From assembly GCF_014109805.1 (NCBI RefSeq), contig NZ_CP059400.1, positions 2,078,001 through 2,142,000 on the forward strand: DNA of 64,000 bases. Direction: 5' to 3'. A program made the position numbers and the translations under genes. Below the pieces are notes generated by a model that saw only the letters and a list, made by a program, of their open reading frames with translations, had not been told where the DNA came from and did not search any database. This document shows, in pieces, positions 55,755-64,000 of this stretch (the stretch's first letter is position 1; every line of letters starts with the position of its first letter). Source of the DNA: Legionella sp. PC1000 (GTDB lineage Bacteria; Pseudomonadota; Gammaproteobacteria; Legionellales; Legionellaceae).

Positions 55755-56450
55755 ATGACCCAATTTAAAATACGATCAAAGGAAAAGGAAATCATTGATC
55801 TAGGTCCTGATTTTTATACACCCCAAGAATACACACAATCTCTAAAAAAATTATTTAAAATTAATAAGTTGATGGGTATTTTTAAAAGTACAGTCACCTT
55901 GCTTCAACAATTTCCCTCTAATTCAGTATTGACGGATGTTGGATGTGGCGGTGGCTTATTCTTACTAAATCTTAGTAAATATTACCCTAACATGCGTATG
56001 TTGGGGTTAGATATTTCTACAGAAGCGATTAAACTCGCAGAAAAAGAAGCACAGGAATGGCAACTAAAGAATGGAAGTACCTTGGTCGAGTTTCATTTGC
56101 AGCTGCAGCCAGAACTCGAAATCAATGAAAATATAGATATCATTTTGCTCAATTTGGTTTGTCACCATCTGGATGATGAGGAACTAATCACGCTCTTAAT
56201 CAAAGCCCAAGAGACAACGCGTAAGGCTGTGATAATCAATGATCTGCACCGCAATTTTATTGCTTATTGGCTTTATAAAATGGTCAGCCCTTTATTTCGT
56301 AACCGACTTATCACCCATGATGGTTTGCTTTCGATTCAAAAGAGTTTTACCAGAAAAGAATTAGAGTTTTTATTGCAACAAGCACGCATTAAAAATTATC
56401 AAATCAAATGGCGCTTCCCATTTTGGTGGAGTATTCTTATTTTAAAATAG
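55755..56450 (+). CDS. Methyltransferase of the type III PKS locus
   Basis: A 231-residue SAM-dependent methyltransferase. Motif I is TDVGCGGGLFLLNLSKY (about residues 60-76), motif II MLGLDISTEAIKLAEK. The segment NENIDIILLNLVCHHLDDEEL is the post-motif region. Related methyltransferases flank type III PKS genes in several bacteria and modify the polyketide or its alcohol. It is 15 bases ahead of the FAD oxidoreductase gene and probably in one transcript with it. Confidence 0.85.
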   Translation: MTQFKIRSKEKEIIDLGPDFYTPQEYTQSLKKLFKINKLMGIFKSTVTLLQQFPSNSVLTDVGCGGGLFLLNLSKYYPNMRMLGLDISTEAIKLAEKEAQEWQLKNGSTLVEFHLQLQPELEINENIDIILLNLVCHHLDDEELITLLIKAQETTRKAVIINDLHRNFIAYWLYKMVSPLFRNRLITHDGLLSIQKSFTRKELEFLLQQARIKNYQIKWRFPFWWSILILK

Positions 56451-56465
56451 TATGGATTAAAACCT

Positions 56466-57671
56466 ATGACTCTGGATGCGCTTATCATTGGAGGAGGGCC
56501 TTCCGGCGTAACTACTGCATTATTACTTGCTGAAGCAGGTTGGTCAGTTGGGCTGGTCGAAAAAAAAGAATTTCCTCGTAGAAAGGTCTGTGGTGAATTT
56601 ATATCCGTTTCAAGCTTATCTCTACTGCAAAAACTTGGAATGGAAGAGTTCTATTTGACACATGGTGGTCCTGACATACAAAAAGTCGGCTTATACGCTG
56701 CAGATGTGAGATTAACTGCGAATATGCCACCATCTAAAACATCAAAAAATTTATGGGGAAGGGCGCTCGCCAGAGAGTATCTTGATACAGAACTTATGAA
56801 TAAAGCCAAATTAAAGGGAGTCCATGTTTGGCAACCTTGTGAAGCACTGTCATTACATCGTTCTACAGAGGGATCATTTATCTGTTCTGTAAAAGAAAAT
56901 AATAAAACAATAGAGATAATAGCTTCTCTGGTTGTAGTTGCAAATGGCTCATGGGAAAAACGAATTGGCCAATCTGAAGATAAAATACATAAGCCCTCTG
57001 ATCTATTGGCATTTAAAGCACATTTTAAAAATTCCAATTTACCTATTAATCTGATGCCTTTACTGGCGTTCCCTGGTGGATATGGCGGAATGGTTCATAG
57101 TACGGAGCAAAAAGTAACGCTTTCGTGTTGCATTCGTCGTGATGTTTTGCATAATTTGCGCTTGAAAAATCCAGGTATACAAGCAGGGGAGACAGTTTAT
57201 GAATACCTATTGGAGCAATGTCGCGGGGTTAGGGAAGTGCTTCGGTGTGCTGAGCGCGAGGGAAGCTGGCTGGCCGCGGGACCAATTAAACCTGGCATGC
57301 GTAACTGTTATCAGGATGGTGTTTTTTTCGTTGGTAATAGTGCCGGTGAAGCACATCCTATTGTAGCTGAAGGAATTAGTATGGCCATGCAATCTGCATG
57401 GTTACTTGCACACTGTTTCATTAAATTTAAACGGAACAATCTAAAAGGGATGAATTATTTTGATGATGCTGGTGCATATTATACGAAACAATGGCGTAAA
57501 TATTTTAGCGGTCGTATCCATGCTGCTTCATTTTTTGCACAATTAGCCATGATGACCCCCCGGACTCGATTTTTATTGTTACCTATAATCAAACAATTTC
57601 CTAATATTTTAACCTTGGGTGCACGCTTCAGTGGTAAAATACAACAAGTCGTGCCAATTAATGAAGACTAA
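56466..57671 (+). CDS. FAD-dependent oxidoreductase of the type III PKS locus (geranylgeranyl-reductase-like)
   Basis: A 401-residue flavoprotein. The FAD loop is LIIGGGPSGVTTALLLAEAG (residues about 6-25), followed by KKEFPRRKVCGEF, the signature of the halogenase/geranylgeranyl-reductase/FixC group. The second FAD block GVFFVGNSAGEAHPIVAEG is intact near residue 285. No halogenase WxWxIP motif is seen, so a monooxygenase or reductase role on the polyketide is more likely. Probably co-transcribed with the upstream methyltransferase. Confidence 0.88.
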   Translation: MTLDALIIGGGPSGVTTALLLAEAGWSVGLVEKKEFPRRKVCGEFISVSSLSLLQKLGMEEFYLTHGGPDIQKVGLYAADVRLTANMPPSKTSKNLWGRALAREYLDTELMNKAKLKGVHVWQPCEALSLHRSTEGSFICSVKENNKTIEIIASLVVVANGSWEKRIGQSEDKIHKPSDLLAFKAHFKNSNLPINLMPLLAFPGGYGGMVHSTEQKVTLSCCIRRDVLHNLRLKNPGIQAGETVYEYLLEQCRGVREVLRCAEREGSWLAAGPIKPGMRNCYQDGVFFVGNSAGEAHPIVAEGISMAMQSAWLLAHCFIKFKRNNLKGMNYFDDAGAYYTKQWRKYFSGRIHAASFFAQLAMMTPRTRFLLLPIIKQFPNILTLGARFSGKIQQVVPINED

Positions 57672-57705
57672 ATTGATAGTGAAATGCTAAATATAAAAGG
57701 ATACG

Positions 57706-58323
57706 ATGTATAAAAATCCCTTTTTAAAGTTGCATTTTTTTAATTTTAGATTTGGAAATAAAATATTAGAAATGAGTAGTATTGATATAAATATTGAAAC
57801 ATTAATATTGGTTACTATTTGGGATCAACAACCTTGTATTTTTCAAGGTTGCTTTAAAATTTCCGCTCTTCATTCCCAGAGCGAACAGTACTTCATTTTT
57901 CGCAGCGAAGTAAGTTATTCACAACAAACGGACTTTATTGAACATGAATTTTATCCCGATAATTATCGTTTCACTCATTTTTACAATCCCGAGCAGAAGA
58001 TTTGTCTGGATGAAGAAAACGAGTCACAGGAATTTGCTTTATACATATTAAACTACGCACTTTATGTAACGATAAAAGAAATGCTGATCAAAAATCCCCA
58101 AAAACAGCAATTGCTTTCGGTAGATGATACGTTTTTGGACTCTCTTATTGGAAAGATAAAACCTATTTTAAATAACGAGCCTCTGTGGAATGAATCAATG
58201 AAAGAGATAGGTTTTGCTGTGGCTATGGACTTTTGTCCAAAAGAAGAAATGGGCAAAACCGCGGTACAAACACTCTTGGCTGGTTTTGGTTATCAGGAAT
58301 TTAAAGATAGAGAAATTCATTAA
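57706..58323 (+). CDS. Hypothetical protein downstream of the polyketide genes
   Basis: A 205-residue soluble protein with an AAGGAT ribosome site, 34 bases behind the FAD oxidoreductase gene. I do not recognise the family. The first half is beta-rich with many aromatic residues (LHFFNFRFGNK, FIEHEFYPDNYRFTHFYNP); the second half is helical. Gene order suggests it may act with the PKS enzymes (for example as a binding protein or cyclase), but no motif shows it. Confidence 0.6.
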   Translation: MYKNPFLKLHFFNFRFGNKILEMSSIDINIETLILVTIWDQQPCIFQGCFKISALHSQSEQYFIFRSEVSYSQQTDFIEHEFYPDNYRFTHFYNPEQKICLDEENESQEFALYILNYALYVTIKEMLIKNPQKQQLLSVDDTFLDSLIGKIKPILNNEPLWNESMKEIGFAVAMDFCPKEEMGKTAVQTLLAGFGYQEFKDREIH

Positions 58324-58736
58324 GCAAACTTGAGGTTAATTCAACATGCTCGTAGGTTGATATTTTGCTATCCAAATATCTGAACCACCTTACTTTGGGG
58401 TGTGACAAGCAATGGAATGCGCTTGCCGAAACTCTTTTTGAGAAATCGGCGTTTCGTCCCCGATGGCTTGTCTTTTAGTGGGCATTGTACTAACATTGGT
58501 GGCCTATAATTTTCCGCGTCTTTACTGCAGATGCTCTATGATTCCGCGTGTATTTTTATTTCGGATGACCAGTGAGGTGATTGCATTAACCAGTAGTCAT
58601 TTTACATTTACTTAACTTAGTCAAGCGATTTACGATGACTTAAATATTACAGATAAGATAACAATGCAAAATTTGCCAATAGTAAACTCTATGCATACAA
58701 AGCATGTATGATTCTTTTAAATAAAAGGATTTTTAA
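58324..58736. other. Intergenic stretch, possibly decayed coding sequence
   Basis: About 410 bases with no intact gene. Short gene-like pieces such as KQWNALAETLFEKSAF (plus strand, near 58410) and FRMTSEVIALTSSHF (near 58560) occur in different frames, so an old gene may have been here, but I cannot name it. Confidence 0.35.
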
Positions 58737-59177
58737 ATGAAAGGTACATTATATTTTTTATTAGCTTTATTACTGTCTGTTGCCCAAGCAGCTAATCCTC
58801 CATTTTCCAATGTAAAAAAAGTTGGCGACATTTTATATCTCTCTGGACAAACTGGAAGTGTAAAACCAGGTGAGCCTCCGCTAGTGGAAGGAGGAGTTGA
58901 ACCTGAGACTCGTCAAGCAATGGAAAATATAAAACAAATATTGACGGCCAATTGTTCTTCTTTAAGCAATGTTTTTAAATGTACCGTAATGATGGCAGAT
59001 ATGAGTGAGTGGCCTATTATGAATGAAATCTATGCTTCTTATTTTGAGAATGGAGAGTACCCAGCCCGGAGTGCATTTGGTGCCACTGGACTCGCATTAA
59101 ATGCACGTGTTGAGATTGAGTGTATGGCAACGGTATCTAAAAAATGTATTATGAAAAATAAGAAGCATAGCGGATAA
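58737..59177 (+). CDS. RidA-family protein with signal peptide
   Basis: A 146-residue protein of the RidA/YjgF superfamily. A Sec signal peptide (MKGTLYFLLALLLSVAQA) precedes the domain. Family blocks: FSNVKKVGDILYLSGQTG, TRQAMENIKQILTANC, and the active-site Arg in PARSAFGATGLAL with the following Glu in VEIECMA. Canonical RidA deaminates reactive imines/enamines from PLP enzymes in the cytosol; export to the periplasm is unusual, so the substrate is probably different. Strong AAAAGGA ribosome site. Confidence 0.9.
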   Translation: MKGTLYFLLALLLSVAQAANPPFSNVKKVGDILYLSGQTGSVKPGEPPLVEGGVEPETRQAMENIKQILTANCSSLSNVFKCTVMMADMSEWPIMNEIYASYFENGEYPARSAFGATGLALNARVEIECMATVSKKCIMKNKKHSG

Positions 59178-59329
59178 ATTTCACCTTGTATGATATTTGA
59201 ACGTAAATCAAACAAAGATTCATCATATTCTCCTTATTTTCCCAAGGCCTTCATAACTTTGTTGACATCTTCCTCAATAATTTTATTGATTTCCGATTGG
59301 TTAACAGAAGGGTGGGGCGAGTGAATTCT

Positions 59330-61390
59330 TTAACTCAATTTTATACTTAATGGAAACTGCTCAGAAATTAATTTTTCTTCTTCCATATTTGTTGCCTTTT
59401 CAGCTAAAGCTAAAAAATCATAATTAATGTATTTAGAGTCAAGTTGCTGATAACCCTCTAGCAACATTCTTTTGACCGAGATAAAAAATTGATTGAACCA
59501 CTCAGTAGTCACTTTATAGCTATTGTTCAAAATCTCGGATAATTTACGCTCAATTGTGGATTCCTCTAATCCAGCTATTTGTTGTTTAACAACAGATAAA
59601 AAATGAGCAATAAAGAACGCATGTTTTGCCGATATAGCTGGACAAAAGGCTCCTGTTTGAGGAGCTAAATCTTTATAAAAGATAGATGGAGAGCTATGAG
59701 TTTGCCAGAATGCAATCGGGAGAGGCCTAGAATAAGTAGCAGTATATTTGCTGAATTGGGCAGGGTCATGAGGACGACTTATAAACACTGAAAAATCGTG
59801 CCTTTCGTCACTACGATCTGCTTCAACACTTACGTGAAAATTAGGTGAAACTTTCATAAATCCTACGGTTGCAATATGCGACCGTCCCGAAAGGATGACG
59901 GGAAGTACGACTGGCTGAAATTGTTGATAACAGTCATAAGTAATTACCGAGTCAAAATCACCTTCTTTGGTATAGAGTCTTTTTAAGCAATTATTCAAGC
60001 AATCTAAAAATTGATTTTTTGAAGCAGGAGCAACTCCATGTGGTTGCCCCTCCATCTTAAAGTATAAATTTAATAAAAAATTCCAAAAAACATAGGAATC
60101 TTGCATGTAAGAATGATGACATAGGTTTTCATTTGAACGGCTTTCTCCAGGTATTTCTAAAAAAAGACTTATGAATTTTTGATAACGATTTGCTTCCACT
60201 GCCTTATGCAGTTCTGGTTCTAAGCTAGATTTAATCTTTAAATTCGTAAAAGGCAAAAATCCTAACAAAGTCATGCGGGTAGCGGTGTGTGGTTTATCGT
60301 TTACTTCCTGAGCCAGATTGATTCTGTGCTTTAGTAAAAGGTTAAGTGCATTTTGACTCTCTCGCCTTTTTCTGGGCCAGCTAATAGCACGCTCTCCTAC
60401 ACTAACTCCATCCTTCATAGAATTAACATCAGCTCCATTCGCGATGAGTAATTCCGCTATCATCGGATTACGGACATTTTCGAATAATAAAGAATTAGCT
60501 AATTCTGGTGTTCTCTTTAAAATAGGTCCCATTCTATTGATCAAATATATCGCGATCTCTTCCTGTTTATTCTTAAGTGCCTTTTTAATTATTTTTTCTA
60601 AGTCAGTAATGGCAGTTATATTTGTGTCCAGTTCATCCACTAATATTAAGCAAAATGCTTTATTAGGTTGAGATTTTTTGAGTTCATATAAAAGGATTGC
60701 AACCTCTCTCCTATCCTCTGGATAACATATTCTATATAGATCATATGGAAATGGTGAGGAAAGATTAGGAAAAATCCCCCATACAATATCGCTATTTTTT
60801 GTTAGCCAATGTTTATTCCTAACAATAAAATCTAATAATTCTTTTCTATATTGAGAGAGTTTACTTAGTCCTTTAAGAACCTCCTTGGGATAGATATTCA
60901 ATAAACTGTCAATAGGAATATGGTCATTGCTAACGAGAAGCTCTTTTAACACGATTCTTAGGGAGGCTTGCGATGGCAAGGAAGAGAATCTTTCGATACA
61001 AAGTCGTAAAAAATTTTTGTCCTTATTTTGCTTAAAAATAGAGAAAATCTCGGATATGCTAACTTTAAATTGTTGTTGTTCAAGCCAGTAGATGAACTCC
61101 TTTTTGTCAAGATGATATGCGTTACAAAGCATTTTTAATTTTTGCTCAAAGGTTAGCTCTATTTGCTGTTTTTTTAATTCAGATAAAGCAGAGCTATCTT
61201 CTGCTTCTACTGCTTTTCTAAGTAGAGAATCCCATTTTTTCCTACTCTGAATAGCAGTTATTGTTATCGTCGAAAGAAAAGCCCCCGACGCTAATGGCCC
61301 TTCTAAAAGGTAAATTAACACAGCAATTAATAGAGCCAATAGAAGGATATTTTTATGACTTTGCAATGGGATGGGGTTAGAAGAAGGCAT
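59330..61390 (-). CDS. Large membrane-anchored protein with ankyrin-like repeats, effector-like
   Basis: A 686-residue protein. An N-terminal hydrophobic segment (about 13-45, ILLLALLIAVLIYLLEG) would anchor it. The middle (about 290-360) holds ankyrin-like helices, clearest in IAELLIANGADVNSMKDG and NALNLLLKH. The C-terminal half is charged and helical, ending NMEEEKLISEQFPLSIKLS, a glutamate block close to the C-terminus as in Dot/Icm signals. The combination suggests a translocated ankyrin effector but no homologue is certain. In the same frame beyond the stop lie 31 further codons to a second stop. Confidence 0.65.
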   Translation of the reverse strand: MPSSNPIPLQSHKNILLLALLIAVLIYLLEGPLASGAFLSTITITAIQSRKKWDSLLRKAVEAEDSSALSELKKQQIELTFEQKLKMLCNAYHLDKKEFIYWLEQQQFKVSISEIFSIFKQNKDKNFLRLCIERFSSLPSQASLRIVLKELLVSNDHIPIDSLLNIYPKEVLKGLSKLSQYRKELLDFIVRNKHWLTKNSDIVWGIFPNLSSPFPYDLYRICYPEDRREVAILLYELKKSQPNKAFCLILVDELDTNITAITDLEKIIKKALKNKQEEIAIYLINRMGPILKRTPELANSLLFENVRNPMIAELLIANGADVNSMKDGVSVGERAISWPRKRRESQNALNLLLKHRINLAQEVNDKPHTATRMTLLGFLPFTNLKIKSSLEPELHKAVEANRYQKFISLFLEIPGESRSNENLCHHSYMQDSYVFWNFLLNLYFKMEGQPHGVAPASKNQFLDCLNNCLKRLYTKEGDFDSVITYDCYQQFQPVVLPVILSGRSHIATVGFMKVSPNFHVSVEADRSDERHDFSVFISRPHDPAQFSKYTATYSRPLPIAFWQTHSSPSIFYKDLAPQTGAFCPAISAKHAFFIAHFLSVVKQQIAGLEESTIERKLSEILNNSYKVTTEWFNQFFISVKRMLLEGYQQLDSKYINYDFLALAEKATNMEEEKLISEQFPLSIKLS

Positions 61391-61830
61391 AGTATTAGTT
61401 AGTTTTTAAGAGCCAGGATTTTAACAAAATGAAATCAATTTGTATATATATAATATAATTTCGTCAAAGTAAGCCTGTATTCGCAAGCTTGGTCAACTAT
61501 GAATAACCTCAAAGTATTTTTTACACTCAATTAATAGAGATTTTTGATGGTTCTGTTTTTTTTCATCGAGGTTTGAACTATCTAGTAGCATTGAAACTAA
61601 CAAGAAGGGGAACTAGAGTATCTAAGAAGGATATCATTTTTTCTGAAAGGTTAAGATCCTAAGGATAAAGGGTCATTAAATAGAATCAGGGGTGCATACA
61701 AATTTATCCTAGCGGGCCAAATGGAGTTAAGTCTGATTATTTTGATAATCAGACTTAAGGGGTTTATATCAAAGATTCCCGCTGATATTACAAAAATCAA
61801 ATCTTATTATTGATTCAAAACTTCAATAAA
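61391..61830. other. Intergenic stretch with a stem-loop and an AT-rich promoter region
   Basis: About 440 bases without a gene-like frame. The AT-rich part 61440-61460 may carry the promoter for the minus-strand ankyrin-like gene. The only clear structure is the stem-loop at 61727-61759. Confidence 0.45.
61727..61759. terminator. Stem-loop behind proA
   Basis: A perfect 14-bp stem TTAAGTCTGATTAT / ATAATCAGACTTAA with a 5-base loop lies about 70 bases beyond the proA stop codon. No T tract follows, so it may be a factor-assisted terminator or processing hairpin. Confidence 0.5.
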
Positions 61831-63084
61831 TTAAGATCTGATATGACCTTCACCAAAGACAACCCATTTATAACTTGTTAAAGCGTCTAAAGACATAGGT
61901 CCGCGAGCGTGCAATTTTTGCGTACTAATTCCTATTTCAGCGCCCATTCCAAATTGTCCACCATCAGTAAATGCCGTCGAAGCATTGACATAAACAGCAG
62001 CAACATCAATATGTTCTAGAAAATAACTAATAGTGGCTTGATCTTCGGCAATAATCGCTTCGCTATGACCTGAACTGTAATCAATAATATGATTAACTGC
62101 CTCCTCTACTGACGCAACTGTTTTTATTGCCATTTTATAGGATAAAAATTCCCGACCAAAATCATCAGCTGTCGCTTTGTGGAGTAATTTTTCAGGATAA
62201 AAAGATTTAATTGCCTGATAACTCAACTTATCTGCAAAAATTTCAACCTGTTTGTTACTAAGTGATTTTACTATTAATGGTAAATCAACCAATCGATCTT
62301 TATGAATAACCAATATATCGAGAGCATTGCAAACACTAACTCTTCTTGTTTTTGCATTATCAATGATTAAACGACCTTTCTCTATATCGCCACTCTGATC
62401 GAAATAAATATGGACAATACCAGCACCTGTTTCAATAAAAGGTATTCTTGCATTTTCACGTACAAAATTTATTAATGACTGACTTCCCCTTGGAATACAA
62501 ACATCCACGAAGTCATTGGCTTTCAAAAGAATATGAGTCGCTTCTCGCTCTAAGGGTAATAAATAAACAAGTGCTTCATTGAGACCATGATCATGCAGGA
62601 CTTGGTGTATCAATGAAACTAAAAATAGATTAGTATGATAGGCTTCTTTTCCACCTTTCAAAACACACGCATTACCTGTTTTAAAGCATAAAGCAAAAGC
62701 ATCGATGGTTACATTAGGTCGTGATTCATAAATAATAGCAACAACCCCTAATGGAACAGAAACTTTTTGAATGACTAAGCCATTAGGAAGTTTTTTTTGA
62801 TCCAAAATCTTTGTCATTGAATGGGGTAAAGAAGCTACTGTTGCAATGTCAGCAGCCATCGTTTCAATTCGTTCTTTAGATAAGAGCAAGCGATCGTACT
62901 TAGGATCTTCTTCACGAATCAATTCCAAGTCTTTTTTATTTTCATCAATTATTTTATTGACAGAATTTCGTAATCGATGAGCAAGCTCTAATAATATTTT
63001 GTTCTGTTTTTCTTCACCAATAAATCTTAAGCTATAACTGGCTTTTTTAGTTGCATTAAGCTGGTTAGTGATTTCTTCAATCAT
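61831..63084 (-). CDS. proA: Gamma-glutamyl phosphate reductase
   Basis: The second enzyme of proline synthesis: reduces gamma-glutamyl phosphate with NADPH to glutamate semialdehyde. 417 residues, the normal length. The catalytic Cys is in RRVSVCNALDILVIHK. Typical blocks are VPLGVVAIIYESRPNVT, NACVLKGGKEA, and the C-terminal FTDGGQFGMGAEIGISTQKLHARGPM in segments. Cytosolic. It follows proB by 9 bases, so the two form the proBA operon. Confidence 0.96.
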   Translation of the reverse strand: MIEEITNQLNATKKASYSLRFIGEEKQNKILLELAHRLRNSVNKIIDENKKDLELIREEDPKYDRLLLSKERIETMAADIATVASLPHSMTKILDQKKLPNGLVIQKVSVPLGVVAIIYESRPNVTIDAFALCFKTGNACVLKGGKEAYHTNLFLVSLIHQVLHDHGLNEALVYLLPLEREATHILLKANDFVDVCIPRGSQSLINFVRENARIPFIETGAGIVHIYFDQSGDIEKGRLIIDNAKTRRVSVCNALDILVIHKDRLVDLPLIVKSLSNKQVEIFADKLSYQAIKSFYPEKLLHKATADDFGREFLSYKMAIKTVASVEEAVNHIIDYSSGHSEAIIAEDQATISYFLEHIDVAAVYVNASTAFTDGGQFGMGAEIGISTQKLHARGPMSLDALTSYKWVVFGEGHIRS

Positions 63085-63093
63085 GAAAATACC

Positions 63094-64000
63094 TTAAAAA
63101 ATATGTAAATGATCATAATGAATAAATTCCGGTTTTGATGAGTGACCTAAATATTCATTTAATTTAATCGCATCGTACTTTGCAAGGCCAATCCCTATTT
63201 TTTCATTATCTGGAGTCAGTATTTCTATAAGATCGCCTCGCTTAAACTCGCCACTAAATTTTTCTATCCCAACGGGTAAGATACTTATAATTCGCTTGTT
63301 TTCTTTTATAATTTTTACTAAACAGGAATTTATAGTAATTGATCCTGTCTTTTTTTCACTATAAGCAATCCATCTTTTTATATTAGATCTTTTCTTAGTG
63401 GGAAGAATGGTTGTTCCCAAAGCTTCATCATTGAGAATGCGCATAATTACTGAAGAATGATTGATACTGGCTATGTGAGTTGTTATGCCAAGATTTGACA
63501 TTTTTCGGGCTGTTCCAAGTTTGCTAATCATTCCCCCTCGGCCATGAAGACTTTTTATAGCAGAAACTTCAGGCCAAGTACTTTTGGGATCAATAGTTGA
63601 AATTAATTCGGAGCCCGTTTCATTAGGATGCTTTGTATAAACACCTTCAACATTACTCAAAATAATTAGTTTATCAGCGTTTATCATTGCGGCTATAAGG
63701 CCTGATAACTCATCGTTATCAGTAAACATTAGCTCTTCAATAGCTACGCTATCATTCTCATTGATAATAGGGACAATCTTCTTATTGCCTAGAATTTCAT
63801 GAAGTAATCTTGAAATATTCAAATAGTGCTGCCTTGTTTGAAAATCTTGTTTCGTAAGCAACAGTTGAGATGCAAGCATGTTATGCTCTTTTAACATCGA
63901 TGCGTAAACATGCATCAGTTCATATTGGCCCAATGACGCTAGAACTTGTTTTTCTCCTATCGAACTCCCATACTGACGGCCAAGAAATTGGCTTGCGACT
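63094..64000 (-). CDS. proB: Glutamate 5-kinase, 5' end cut by the window edge
   Basis: The first enzyme of proline synthesis, phosphorylating glutamate. The frame stays open to base 64000, so the N-terminus lies outside. Visible blocks: VPIINENDSVA, FTDNDELSGLIAAMINADKLIILSNVEGVYT in segments, and GRGGMISKLGTARKMSNLGI, the kinase core. The last 90 residues form the PUA domain (INSCLVKIIKENKRIISILPVGI, FKRGDLIEI). The upstream end in the window reads VASQFLGRQYGSSIGEKQVL, which fits the family before GQYELMHV. It precedes proA. Confidence 0.95.
   Translation of the reverse strand, partial: VASQFLGRQYGSSIGEKQVLASLGQYELMHVYASMLKEHNMLASQLLLTKQDFQTRQHYLNISRLLHEILGNKKIVPIINENDSVAIEELMFTDNDELSGLIAAMINADKLIILSNVEGVYTKHPNETGSELISTIDPKSTWPEVSAIKSLHGRGGMISKLGTARKMSNLGITTHIASINHSSVIMRILNDEALGTTILPTKKRSNIKRWIAYSEKKTGSITINSCLVKIIKENKRIISILPVGIEKFSGEFKRGDLIEILTPDNEKIGIGLAKYDAIKLNEYLGHSSKPEFIHYDHLHIF

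Noticed and set aside
58324..58736. Possible small RNA or tRNA gene
   Set aside because: No cloverleaf, CCA end or strong stem with T tract was seen.

Overview
The window looks like chromosomal DNA of a Legionella species (Gammaproteobacteria, Legionellales). The evidence is AT-rich coding DNA with short Gammaproteobacterial housekeeping blocks (pilB-pilC-pilD, proB-proA, pbpC next to an alpha-2-macroglobulin gene, an HPF-type ribosome factor), a secreted GH5 endoglucanase of the CelA type, and several lineage-restricted proteins that resemble Dot/Icm effectors. Three sites also match the PmrA-box pattern known from Legionella effector promoters. I cannot fix the species. I saw no tRNA or rRNA gene, CRISPR array, prophage or plasmid origin.

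Layout: 1-6 kb holds a multicopper oxidase cut by the left edge, a hypothetical effector-like gene, and a Rossmann-fold effector-like gene split by an 866-bp IS5-family element; the pre-insertion frame can be rebuilt exactly. 6-16 kb is an accessory metabolic stretch: a WYL regulator, two NAD(P)-dependent oxidoreductases, EVE and GyrI-like small proteins, a degenerate HAD-like protein, an RlmM-like methyltransferase, an SDR, a ureohydrolase with a divergent LysR regulator, an AhpD-like protein, and a CBS plus HPF pair. 16-24 kb has a sterol-desaturase-like enzyme and the type IV pilus/type II secretion operon pilBCD, which continues into a HAD phosphatase and a class V aminotransferase. 24-32 kb has small conserved genes, hpt, a decayed GIY-YIG gene between inverted REP-like repeats, an SDR, a GT-B-like unknown and the endoglucanase.

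32-40 kb has an aminopeptidase N with an altered GAMEN motif, a 2H phosphoesterase, a GAF-cyclase, and two tandem paralogues that look like permuted papain-fold (NlpC/P60- or LRAT-like) effectors. 40-52 kb holds the divergent alpha-2-macroglobulin/pbpC pair and a TVP38-flavoprotein fusion followed by a CDP-alcohol phosphatidyltransferase. 52-64 kb has a repeat-rich secreted peptide, a frameshifted gene, a type III polyketide synthase with divergent methyltransferase and FAD oxidoreductase, a secreted RidA, an ankyrin-like membrane protein, proA, and proB cut by the right edge.

Recurring themes are genes of probable host interaction (effector-like proteins, PmrA-type promoters, a type II-secreted cellulase together with its prepilin peptidase PilD) and genome decay (an IS insertion, two frameshifted pseudogenes, dispersed palindromic repeats).
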